Shown here in pieces: positions 1 to 4,953 of a DNA stretch of 5,078 bases. The stretch covers positions 1 to 5,078 of the forward strand of contig JAGPFW010000047.1 in assembly GCA_018056275.1 (NCBI GenBank), read 5' to 3'. The position numbers and the translations under genes were made by a program. The notes below the pieces were generated by a model, which saw only the letters and a program-made list of their open reading frames with translations, was not told the origin of the DNA and ran no database searches. The DNA comes from Patescibacteria group bacterium (GTDB lineage: Bacteria; Patescibacteriota; WWE3; UBA101185; UBA10185). The stretch's first letter is position 1. Each line of letters opens with the position of its first letter.

Positions 1-761
1 ACCGAAGGAGAGATAAATCTCAGATGATCAAGGTTCTTACTCATATCTAAATCCCCTACTGTTTTGTTCCCTATTTTTGAATATCCAAAATCCACTACCG
101 AAGTACCTTTCGCCAAATTCTGCGGATCCACTAACAGCGGGATTCCAGCACTCAAGACCAAAACCTGATAATCAAGCTTGGTTTGGTTTTTGTAATAACC
201 TATTACCTCTGTGCAATATCCCGAAACACTACAATAATGAGAAATTGGTCTTCCTACAAGTTCACCGTATCCTACCACTCCAATTGTGGGCTGTTCTTGA
301 TCTAGTTCCGTGTGTTCCAAAAAATAATCAAAAGCCCTAACCGTAGGAGGAAGCCTACTAAAATCTCCCGCATAAAAACGCCGTTTACTCTCTGGAGACA
401 ATAAATCCAAATCTTTTTCAACAGGTATTACACCTAAAACAGGATCAAGGCTTTTTCTTGGTAAAGGGAGCTGAACAATCCCACTTAATACACTGGGATC
501 TGCGAAAAAATCCTTCACTTGGTCTATTATAGCCACATCCGAGAGGTTGTCATCAATTGACAGGATAGCTACTGAAATACCAACGGAATCACAGAATTTT
601 TTTTTGAGATTTACATAGGTTTTAGAGGAAGGGTTATTTCCAATTTGAACTATACCTAGTTTGGGTGCATTCTCTCCAACCACAGAGGAATGAGTTTTCA
701 AAAATCCCTTTATTTTCTCCTCAAGTATTTGAGCATGAGCGTTACCATCAAATATTTCCAT
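1..761 (-). CDS. folD: Bifunctional methylenetetrahydrofolate dehydrogenase / methenyl-THF cyclohydrolase FolD, C-terminus cut by window edge
   Basis: FolD oxidises 5,10-methylene-THF with NAD(P)+ and hydrolyses the product to 10-formyl-THF in the cytoplasm, supplying purine and formyl-Met-tRNA synthesis. The visible 253 residues carry the family landmarks: SKTYVNLKKK at 46-55, with Y49 and K53 matching the catalytic Tyr/Lys; GIVQLPLP at 94-101, with the active-site Gln97; KDLD at 116-119, with Asp119; and the cofactor-loop motif GYGELVGRP at 164-172. FolD is usually 280-300 residues, so the final PGGVGP segment lies beyond base 1. The start is the ATG at 761-759, because upstream ATGs are out of frame. 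There is no Shine-Dalgarno; an extended -10 box lies 6 nt upstream. Two signatures are divergent: the usual KDVDG loses its Gly, and the usual PCTP reads PPTV (138-141). Identity is firm; whether both activities are kept is less certain. Confidence 0.93.
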   Translation of the reverse strand, partial: MEIFDGNAHAQILEEKIKGFLKTHSSVVGENAPKLGIVQIGNNPSSKTYVNLKKKFCDSVGISVAILSIDDNLSDVAIIDQVKDFFADPSVLSGIVQLPLPRKSLDPVLGVIPVEKDLDLLSPESKRRFYAGDFSRLPPTVRAFDYFLEHTELDQEQPTIGVVGYGELVGRPISHYCSVSGYCTEVIGYYKNQTKLDYQVLVLSAGIPLLVDPQNLAKGTSVVDFGYSKIGNKTVGDLDMSKNLDHLRFISPS

Positions 762-767
762 AAAGGC

Positions 768-776
768 ATTTTAACA
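768..776 (-). promoter_or_regulatory. Extended -10 promoter of folD, leaderless spacing
   Basis: On the minus strand the sequence reads TGTTAAAAT, then GCCTTT, then the folD ATG. This fits the extended -10 form TGnTAnaaT. Counting the last T as -7 puts +1 on the A of the ATG, so the mRNA would be leaderless. I see no -35 hexamer at a usable distance, as expected for an extended -10 promoter. The call rests on motif and spacing alone. Confidence 0.6.
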
Positions 777-819
777 TATTAATAGAAGCAGTTTTATTAG
801 AAATCTCAAGGGATATTGC

Positions 820-848
820 TTGACATGGAAGTCTTTTTTTTGTATTTT
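820..848 (+). promoter_or_regulatory. Sigma-70-type promoter of the 66-residue gene
   Basis: A perfect TTGACA (820-825) is followed after exactly 17 bp by TATTTT (843-848), a one-mismatch -10 except for the TT at positions 4-5. Transcription would start near 855, giving a leader of about 29 nt that contains the AGGAGG site. This classical -35/-10 layout differs from the extended -10 boxes of the neighbouring genes. Confidence 0.68.
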
Positions 849-870
849 CTTTTGGCTTGAAATCTTAACT

Positions 871-876
871 AGGAGG
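871..876 (+). promoter_or_regulatory. Perfect Shine-Dalgarno AGGAGG
   Basis: AGGAGG lies 7 nt before the GTG at 884. It decides the start and is the only strong ribosome binding site in the window; no other gene start here has more than a weak purine run. Confidence 0.88.
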
Positions 877-883
877 TGTTGTT

Positions 884-1084
884 GTGAATGTTGTTGTGAA
901 TAGGTATGAAGCACGTCCAACTAGCATGGGTTGGTGGGGTGTCTGGGACACCCAAGATAAGCGATTTGTGCGAACCTTAGACGATCAGGGGCGGCCCCTC
1001 AAAAAAGCGGAGGCGAGGAAACTCGCCTTAAACCGCAATATTGCGGCAGCGGCTGGGGATCGCCCCCGGCCCAAACGCAGGTAG
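884..1084 (+). CDS. Small basic protein of unknown function, GC-rich
   Basis: I do not recognise this 66-residue protein. It starts at GTG 884, chosen because AGGAGG sits 7 nt upstream; a second in-frame GTG at 896 is too far from that site. The N-terminal half is aromatic and probably beta-stranded: RYEARPT, then GWWGVWDTQD around residues 16-25, then RFVRTLDDQGRPL. This leads into a likely helix (KKAEARKLALNRN, about 40-52) and a basic tail rich in Arg, Lys and Pro. There is no signal peptide or membrane segment. The beta-hairpin-plus-helix layout, with an A..LA..LN pattern, recalls small nucleic-acid-binding or integrase N-terminal-type domains, but that is only an impression. By hand count it is about 56% G+C, far above its neighbours. 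It has its own promoter and terminator, so it is monocistronic and probably well expressed. Its coding strand is full of inverted repeats (937-1071), so an RNA-level role is possible. Confidence 0.75.
   Translation: MNVVVNRYEARPTSMGWWGVWDTQDKRFVRTLDDQGRPLKKAEARKLALNRNIAAAAGDRPRPKRR
937..1071 (+). repeat. Five consecutive hairpins inside the small gene
   Basis: Five inverted repeats follow one another. (1) 937-943/947-953, a perfect 7-bp stem (GGGTGTC) with a 3-nt loop. (2) 987-991/995-999, AGGGG/CCCCT with a 3-nt loop. (3) 1011-1017/1022-1028, AGGCGAG/CTCGCCT capped by a GAAA tetraloop. (4) 1033-1046, the 14-bp palindrome CCGCAATATTGCGG. (5) 1051-1058/1064-1071, an 8-bp stem with one G-T pair and a 5-nt loop. 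All are compatible with the uninterrupted reading frame. Their function is unknown. Confidence 0.8.
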
Positions 1085-1108
1085 AACACAGGCAGTTTGT
1101 TTTGTTGT

Positions 1109-1144
1109 GGCAAACCCTTAGGAATTTTAAGGGTTTGCCTTTTT
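1109..1144 (+). terminator. Rho-independent terminator of the small gene
   Basis: A perfect 12-bp stem, GGCAAACCCTTA (1109-1120) with its complement (1128-1139), has a 7-nt loop and is followed by TTTTT (1140-1144) and a further T run. It lies 24 bp after the TAG at 1082-1084 and closes a single-gene transcript. Confidence 0.92.
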
Positions 1145-1220
1145 CATTTTTTTTTAATTAACGCACCATTCCCTTACCACAAAGCCAAACCACCTTCTAC
1201 CACAATTATAAAAAAGGCAT

Positions 1221-1459
1221 AAAAAAGGACCCCGCCAAAATGGCGGGGTCCCTTTTTAGATTTAGGTTTCTAAAATAAACTCATTCCCGATGTGCCGTAG
1301 GCTGAACGAAGAATTCCCTATATATAGTGTGGGTTCCTGTTTTGGGGCTTTACTCCCAAAAACCTCAGAGCCCGTTATCTAGGGCGTTGGGAAATTTGCA
1401 CTCTTTTTCAGCTTTTCCCGTACACATCAGGACGCAAGAGAGACTATAAACTCTCTCGT
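1221..1459 (-). ncRNA. ssrS: Structured non-coding RNA, candidate 6S RNA
   Basis: This is a stand-alone transcription unit: an extended -10 box (1466-1474) places +1 near A1459, and the GC-rich terminator ends it near 1221, about 239 nt. There is no credible reading frame. The RNA starts with a hairpin (CGAGAGAG paired with CTCTCTTG, 1458-1435). After this, long-range helices fold it into one rod: 1423-1431 with 1286-1294 (9 bp, one G-U), 1407-1412 with 1301-1306 (GCTGAA/TTCAGC) and 1389-1393 with 1314-1318. Inside are hairpins at 1370-1373/1382-1385 and 1339-1347/1355-1363. Closing end arms, unpaired internal bubbles and a roughly 150-185 nt core are typical of 6S RNA. The 3' arm CAGCCTACGGCACATCGGG (minus strand) resembles the remembered E. 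coli 6S arm CAGCCTGCGGCGGCATCTCGG. 6S RNA binds the sigma-70 holoenzyme as an open-promoter mimic. I see no hallmark of tmRNA, SRP RNA or RNase P RNA. That this is a non-coding RNA is fairly likely; the 6S identity and its gene symbol are tentative. Confidence 0.55.
1227..1257. terminator. Bidirectional intrinsic terminator between convergent transcripts
   Basis: A perfect 11-bp GC-rich stem, GGACCCCGCCA (1227-1237) with its complement (1241-1251), has a 3-nt loop. On the plus strand it is followed by C and TTTTT. On the minus strand it is followed by six T (the A run 1221-1226). It ends the minus-strand non-coding RNA and backs up the small gene's terminator at 1109-1144. The 1145-1220 interval between the two terminators shows nothing I can name. 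Confidence 0.92.
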
Positions 1460-1465
1460 GATGTA

Positions 1466-1474
1466 ATTATATCA
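1466..1474 (-). promoter_or_regulatory. Extended -10 promoter of the non-coding RNA
   Basis: The minus strand reads TGATATAAT, a consensus -10 with the TGn extension. It lies 28 bp beyond the protease stop codon. A weak -35 (TTTGCA, 1488-1493) sits 16 bp upstream. The predicted +1 is A1459. Confidence 0.68.
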
Positions 1475-1498
1475 AAACTAAAAAATATGCAAAAATTT

Positions 1499-2125
1499 CT
1501 AGAACGAAATACCAAAAAATCGCAAGAATAAGCCCATTAGTGGAAATAAGATTCTCTCCAACGAATTAGTAAAAACTAAAAACATTAAAATAAATATTCC
1601 ATACGAAGCCAGTTGTTCCCATTGGTAAGATAAATTCTTAGGTAAAATTCCGGAAACAACTTTAAACCCATCCAATGGAGAAATAGGTAAAAGATTAAAA
1701 ATACCCAAGCCTACGTTATAAAAGGCAAAATAGTACAAAAAGGATGTAAAAAGGCCAAGAAATACTCCACTAGAAGAACCAACTAAATTAAGCAAAAGTG
1801 CTGCTAGAGCAGCTAAAATAAAATTGGACAGGGGCCCTGCAACGGAAATAAGTGCTAAATCTCTTTTTGGATCAGACAAATTTAAGGAATTGACAGGAAC
1901 TGGTTTTGCCCATCCAAACCCTGCAAATAATAAAAGCAATGTGCCCATAGGATCCAAATGCGCTAAAGGATTTGGCGTTAATCTTCCCGAAAGCTTTGCT
2001 GTAGAATCACCTAATTTATACGCCACAAAAGCATGTGCCAATTCATGCAAAGAAAGGGACAATATTAAAGCAGAAACAAGCAACACAAAAAGTATTGGAT
2101 TAGAAAAAAGTAAGTTAAAAAGCAT
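1499..2125 (-). CDS. Site-2 protease family (M50) membrane zinc metalloprotease
   Basis: This is a 208-residue intramembrane metalloprotease of the short, PDZ-less M50 type (as in YwhC-like proteins); its substrate is unknown. The zinc-site motif HELAH is at 27-31 in the first transmembrane helix, with E28 as the catalytic base. NPLAHLDPMGT (52-61) and FGWAKPVPVN (70-79) are the conserved segments after it. AGPLSN is at 96-101. NLLPISPLDG (144-153) carries the third zinc ligand, Asp152. Hydrophobic helices lie at roughly 10-35, 62-72, 90-115, 120-146 and 172-203, so it is an integral membrane protein with all key residues intact. The ATG overlaps the end of glyA by 11 bp, which suggests co-transcription and coupling. 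There is no Shine-Dalgarno, but a consensus extended -10 box lies 8 nt before the ATG, so it may also have its own near-leaderless transcript. Confidence 0.93.
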   Translation of the reverse strand: MLFNLLFSNPILFVLLVSALILSLSLHELAHAFVAYKLGDSTAKLSGRLTPNPLAHLDPMGTLLLLFAGFGWAKPVPVNSLNLSDPKRDLALISVAGPLSNFILAALAALLLNLVGSSSGVFLGLFTSFLYYFAFYNVGLGIFNLLPISPLDGFKVVSGILPKNLSYQWEQLASYGIFILMFLVFTNSLERILFPLMGLFLRFFGISF

Positions 2126-3494
2126 CGTGGGAAATTATACCATGAACAAAAGCCTTCACTTCTTGTGAGATGGCTAAGAGCTTAGGATCCTTAGAAAATT
2201 TGGACTTTAATTCTTGACGAACTGACTTATCTATCTTCTCTAAAGAAACATTTTGAACTTTTACCTCATTTGAGAGGTATGTCTGCACTATTTTTGTGAC
2301 CGCATCCAACCATTGAGCAACTTTTTCCATATCTTTTTCCTTTAACCCAATGGAAGTTATTGCCGGCGTCCCCAATCTTATTCCAGAGGGATAGTAAGGA
2401 GGGTTTGGATCAAAAGGAATTGCGTTGCGATTTACAATTATACCCGCATATTCTAAAGCCCACGCCAATAACCACCCGTCCATATTTTTATTACGAACAT
2501 CTATTAATATTAAATGATTATCGGTTCTTCCAGTAACGAGAGAAAAACCTAAATAGGATAAATTATTTGCTAATGCTTTGGCGTTTAAGACAACTTGATT
2601 TATATAAGTGGAAAAATCGTCTGATAAAGCTTCTGCAAGAGCTACCGCAATACCTGCAATATTATTCATGTGGGGACCACCTTGCATACCTGGAAAAACG
2701 GCTTTGTCTATTTTTGTACTCAATTCTGCGTCTTTGGAAAGACCCTTCTCTGTAACCATAATTAAAGCTCCTTTGGGGCCTCGTAAAGTTTTATGGGTTG
2801 TAGAAGTTACTATATCAGCAAAATCCATTGGGGATGGGTGCAAACCCGTGGCTACAAGGCCAGCAATATGAGAAATATCTGCCATGTGGTAAGCAGAAAC
2901 TTCCATGGAAATTTGTCCTATTTTCTCAAAATCTATTATCCTAGGATAGGCACTTGCCCCAGAAATTATTAACTTGGGTCTGTGTTTTAGAGCTAAAAAT
3001 CTAATTTTATCGTAATCCAAAAGGCCATTCTCCCCTACCGTATAAGAAACACTGTTAAAGTATTTTCCCGAAAAGGTGATTTTTGGAAAACCATGAGTTA
3101 AATGCCCCCCAGAATCCAAAGACATTCCCATAATAGTGTCGCCAGGTGCTAGCAAAGCAAAATATACAGCCGCGTTAGCAATGGAACCAGAATAAGCTTG
3201 AACATTCACATGTGGTACCTTAAAAACATCCTTCGCCCTAGAAATGGCTAACCCTTCTACCTCATCCACAAATTCCTGACCCTGATAGTACCTTTTCCCT
3301 TTATACCCTTCGGAATATTTGTTGCTCAAACATGAACTCAAAGCCAAAGAGACCTCCTTGGAAACATAATTTTCACTAGGTATAAGCCTCAAAACACTTT
3401 TTTGTCTTAAATTTTCCTTTTGAATTAATCCGAAAATTAAATCTTTACTTGGGTCGTATGGTGTGTTGTCGAGGTTAATATTAATATCCAGCAC
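2115..3494 (-). CDS. glyA: Serine hydroxymethyltransferase GlyA
   Basis: This is a cytoplasmic PLP enzyme that converts serine and THF into glycine and 5,10-methylene-THF, the substrate of FolD encoded nearby. At 459 residues it is longer than E. coli GlyA (417). Motifs run in the expected order: LIPSENYVS (37-45), NKYSEGYKGKRYYQG (58-72, with Tyr60 and Glu62), YSGSIAN (101-107), MADISHIAG (204-212, with PLP-binding Asp206), STTHKTLRGPKG (231-242, with Lys235 as the Schiff-base lysine), PGMQGGPH (268-275) and SGIRLGTPA (370-378, with substrate-carboxylate Arg373). The start is GTG 3494-3492, because an in-frame TAG lies three codons upstream and leaves no alternative. There is no Shine-Dalgarno; an extended -10 box ends 6 nt before the GTG. 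It is transcribed divergently from secE and followed by the overlapping protease gene. Confidence 0.98.
   Translation of the reverse strand: MLDININLDNTPYDPSKDLIFGLIQKENLRQKSVLRLIPSENYVSKEVSLALSSCLSNKYSEGYKGKRYYQGQEFVDEVEGLAISRAKDVFKVPHVNVQAYSGSIANAAVYFALLAPGDTIMGMSLDSGGHLTHGFPKITFSGKYFNSVSYTVGENGLLDYDKIRFLALKHRPKLIISGASAYPRIIDFEKIGQISMEVSAYHMADISHIAGLVATGLHPSPMDFADIVTSTTHKTLRGPKGALIMVTEKGLSKDAELSTKIDKAVFPGMQGGPHMNNIAGIAVALAEALSDDFSTYINQVVLNAKALANNLSYLGFSLVTGRTDNHLILIDVRNKNMDGWLLAWALEYAGIIVNRNAIPFDPNPPYYPSGIRLGTPAITSIGLKEKDMEKVAQWLDAVTKIVQTYLSNEVKVQNVSLEKIDKSVRQELKSKFSKDPKLLAISQEVKAFVHGIISHDAF
2134..2142 (-). promoter_or_regulatory. Extended -10 box inside the 3' end of glyA, before the protease gene
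   Basis: The minus strand reads TGGTATAAT, a full-consensus extended -10, followed by 8 nt and the protease ATG. It lies inside glyA codons (His-Gly-Ile-Ile near the C-terminus). It would let the protease be transcribed separately from glyA, with a 0-2 nt leader. Some chance exists that codon use alone produced it. Confidence 0.45.
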
Positions 3495-3500
3495 ACAAAC

Positions 3501-3509
3501 ATTCTAACA
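3501..3509 (-). promoter_or_regulatory. Extended -10 promoter of glyA, leaderless spacing
   Basis: The minus strand reads TGTTAGAAT, then GTTTGT, then the glyA GTG. This is the same TGnTARAAT-N6-start layout as folD and secE. No good -35 is visible, and the upstream DNA is the 10-bp tandem repeat. Confidence 0.6.
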
Positions 3510-3525
3510 CTAAGCAACACTAAGC
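3506..3525 (+). repeat. Two tandem copies of a 10-bp unit between divergent glyA and secE promoters
   Basis: AACACTAAGC occurs twice in a row (3506-3515 and 3516-3525). The unit is about one helical turn, so both copies face the same side of DNA. The pair lies between the glyA -10 (3501-3506) and the secE -10 (3538-3543), covering the -35 zones of both. It could bind a shared regulator or stand in for -35 contacts, but no protein can be named. Confidence 0.55.
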
Positions 3526-3534
3526 AAAGAAATG

Positions 3535-3543
3535 TGATAAAAT
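3535..3543 (+). promoter_or_regulatory. Extended -10 promoter of secE, leaderless spacing
   Basis: TGATAAAAT is followed by TCTCTC and the secE GTG at 3550, so the predicted +1 falls on the start codon. No -35 hexamer is seen 16-18 bp upstream. This would be the main promoter of the secE-nusG-rplK-rplA cluster. Confidence 0.6.
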
Positions 3544-3549
3544 TCTCTC

Positions 3550-3738
3550 GTGAAAGGTCTATTTGAATTTTTAGATAAATCAAGGGCAGAATTCAAAAAG
3601 GTTGAATGGCCAACAAAAAAAGAAACAATTCGCTTGACTGCTTATGTAATTGGTGTTAGTTTTGGCGTCGGCCTAATTGTTCTGGGAATGGATTATGCCT
3701 TTAAGGAAGGAATGGCTTTTTTAATAAGTTTAAAGTAA
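3550..3738 (+). CDS. secE: Preprotein translocase subunit SecE
   Basis: SecE is an essential membrane subunit of the SecYEG translocon, clamping SecY for protein export and membrane insertion. The 62-residue protein is the usual minimal bacterial form with one transmembrane helix; E. coli's three-helix, 127-residue version is the exception. An amphipathic N-terminal helix leads to the signature FKKVEWPTKKET (15-26), followed by one hydrophobic segment at about 29-50. The GTG at 3550 gives the normal family N-terminus and has no Shine-Dalgarno. It is the first gene of the secE-nusG-rplK-rplA cluster, 53 bp before nusG and 55 bp from the divergent glyA. Confidence 0.97.
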   Translation: MKGLFEFLDKSRAEFKKVEWPTKKETIRLTAYVIGVSFGVGLIVLGMDYAFKEGMAFLISLK

Positions 3739-3791
3739 TCTTTATAAATCTGGAAATTTAGTAGCTAGCAATAATTAAAGAAAGTTTTTAA

Positions 3792-4370
3792 ATGGCAAAT
3801 AAAATGGACGAAAATATAATAACTATATCTACCGAGGAACCTACTCCTATGTCAAAGTGGTATGTTGTACACACTTTTTCTGGCAACGAACATAAAGTGG
3901 CACAGACTTTAACAGAAAGGGTGCAATTGGGGGGTTATACAGACAAAATATTTAAAGTAATGGTTCCCCAAAAGAAAAAGATTGTTGTCTCAGAGGGAAA
4001 GAAAAAAACAGTAGACGAAAGACTATTCCCTGGATATGTCCTAGTATTAATGGAGGTTAATGACATAACTTGGCATGTAGTACGAGGAATTAAAGGTGTT
4101 ACAGGTTTTGTAGGTACAGGAAATACGCCCACTCCCCTTCCCGAATCCGAAGTTATGGCCCTTATGAACTTTATGGATGTTGAGGAACCCACTTTTGAAG
4201 CCAAATTTATGGTAGGAGACGCTGTTAAAATACTTGAAGGGCCATTTGCCGACTTTCTTGGGAAAGTGGAAGAAGTTAGTGAGGAACAGGGAAAGGTTAA
4301 AGTGTTAGTTAATGTCTTTGGAAGGGAAACACCAGTAGAATTAGACTTCACTCAGGTAGTTAATTTGTAA
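3792..4370 (+). CDS. nusG: Transcription termination/antitermination factor NusG
   Basis: NusG is the universal elongation factor that binds the RNA polymerase clamp and, through its KOW domain, ribosomal S10 or Rho. The 192 residues are a normal full length. The NGN domain begins at SKWYVVHTFSGNE (21-33) and includes the signature ERLFPGYV (76-83) and VRGIKGVTGFVG (97-108). The KOW domain runs from about 139 to 190 with VGDAVKILEGPFADF and FGRETPVELDF. The ATG at 3792 follows a purine run (GAAAG, 7 nt upstream). It adds an acidic 19-residue leader before the usual N-terminus; the ATG at 3849, directly before SKWYVV, is a possible alternative but has no upstream purine site at good spacing. 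nusG follows secE, as in most bacteria. Confidence 0.98.
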   Translation: MANKMDENIITISTEEPTPMSKWYVVHTFSGNEHKVAQTLTERVQLGGYTDKIFKVMVPQKKKIVVSEGKKKTVDERLFPGYVLVLMEVNDITWHVVRGIKGVTGFVGTGNTPTPLPESEVMALMNFMDVEEPTFEAKFMVGDAVKILEGPFADFLGKVEEVSEEQGKVKVLVNVFGRETPVELDFTQVVNL

Positions 4371-4416
4371 TTTTTCCAAAACCTTGGGATGTTAAAAACA
4401 CCAAAAAGCAACAGTA

Positions 4417-4466
4417 TTGAAAATAGGACAAGTATTATGGTAGATTAGCTTGTCTTTACTTATAAT
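4417..4466 (+). promoter_or_regulatory. Possible internal promoter(s) upstream of rplK
   Basis: The 117-bp nusG-rplK gap is the longest inside this cluster and has no terminator. It holds TTGAAA (4417-4422), an 18-bp spacer and TAGATT (4441-4446) preceded by TGG, an extended -10. Separately, a consensus TATAAT stands at 4461-4466, 21 bp before the rplK ATG, without a clear -35. Either could start an rplK-rplA transcript. In AT-rich DNA such matches are easy to find, so confidence is low. Confidence 0.35.
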
Positions 4467-4487
4467 TAAGAAAAAGAAAGATTAAAA

Positions 4488-4931
4488 ATGGCAACAAATA
4501 ATAAGAAAGTCAAAAAATTAAAAGCAATTGTAAAACTAAATATACCTGCAGGAAAGGCCACGCCAGCCCCACCAGTAGGGCCAGCATTGGGGCAACACGG
4601 AGTATCATTAATGGACTTTTGTAAACAATTCAACGCTAAAACCGCAAAAATGGGTGATGACCTTATCCCTGTAGTTCTTAACGTTTATCAGGACAGAACA
4701 TTTGACTTTGAGACCAAAACGCCTGTTTCTACCTCCTTAATTCTCAAAAAGCTGGGCAAAAATAAAGGATCAAGTGTACCAAACAAGGACAACGTGGGAG
4801 AACTTTCTAGGCAAGATCTGGAGGAAATTGCAAAAATTAAGATGCCAGACCTAAACACCAATGATTTAGAACAAGCAATGCGAATTATTGAGGGAACAGC
4901 TAATTCCATGGGAGTTAAAGTAAAAAAGTAG
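4488..4931 (+). CDS. rplK: Large-subunit ribosomal protein L11 (uL11)
   Basis: L11 binds the GTPase-associated region of 23S rRNA at the base of the ribosomal stalk and helps elongation-factor function; it is the target site of thiostrepton. The 147 residues are close to the usual 141-145. The N-terminal domain has the proline-rich flexible motif PAGKATPAPPVGPALGQ (20-36) and FNAKTAKM (48-55). The rRNA-binding C-terminal domain runs from about 78 to the end, with KTPVSTSLILKK (77-88), the GSSVPNKDNVG loop (94-104) and MRIIEGTANSMG (131-142). The ATG at 4488 has a weak purine-rich site (GAAAG ending 7 nt upstream), the same arrangement as nusG. rplA follows after 22 bp. Confidence 0.99.
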   Translation: MATNNKKVKKLKAIVKLNIPAGKATPAPPVGPALGQHGVSLMDFCKQFNAKTAKMGDDLIPVVLNVYQDRTFDFETKTPVSTSLILKKLGKNKGSSVPNKDNVGELSRQDLEEIAKIKMPDLNTNDLEQAMRIIEGTANSMGVKVKK

Positions 4932-4933
4932 GA

Positions 4934-4947
4934 TGATAAAATAGAAT
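4934..4947 (+). promoter_or_regulatory. -10-like boxes in the rplK-rplA gap
   Basis: TGATAAAAT (4934-4942), identical to the secE box, overlaps TAGAAT (4942-4947), which ends exactly 6 nt before the rplA ATG. The gap is only 22 bp and has no Shine-Dalgarno for rplA, so either a leaderless rplA transcript or re-initiation from rplK is plausible. The TAG inside the second box is also an in-frame stop for rplA, fixing its start. Confidence 0.4.
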
Positions 4948-4953
4948 AAGAAT

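Noticed and set aside
1261..1460. tmRNA, SRP RNA, RNase P RNA or tRNA in the gene-free stretch
   Set aside because: I found no tag frame, no GGAAGCAG-type SRP domain, no RNase P P4 signature and no tRNA cloverleaf or T-loop on either strand.
1423..1464. Pairing of ACATCA (1464-1459, minus strand) with TGATGT (1430-1425), which would compete with the closing stem and act as a switch
   Set aside because: The predicted +1 is A1459, so nearly all of ACATCA would lie outside the RNA. It would revive only if the transcript starts at 1464 or earlier.
3540..3553. Ten-nt complementarity between the 5' end of the non-coding RNA (TCACGAGAGA) and the secE start region (TCTCTCGTGA)
   Set aside because: Matches of this length are expected by chance several times in a 5-kb window, and a leaderless secE mRNA would lack the TCTCTC part.
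4389..4448. Nineteen-codon reading frame in the nusG-rplK gap, starting ATG TTA AAA
   Set aside because: It has no ribosome site and no recognisable or attenuator-like content, and it is short enough to be chance.
4453..4481. Possible L1 autoregulatory hairpin in the rplK leader (TCTTT/AAAGA around CTTA-TAAT-TAAG)
   Set aside because: The stem is made almost only of A-T pairs and lacks any recognisable mimic of the 23S L1-binding site, so autoregulation cannot be supported.
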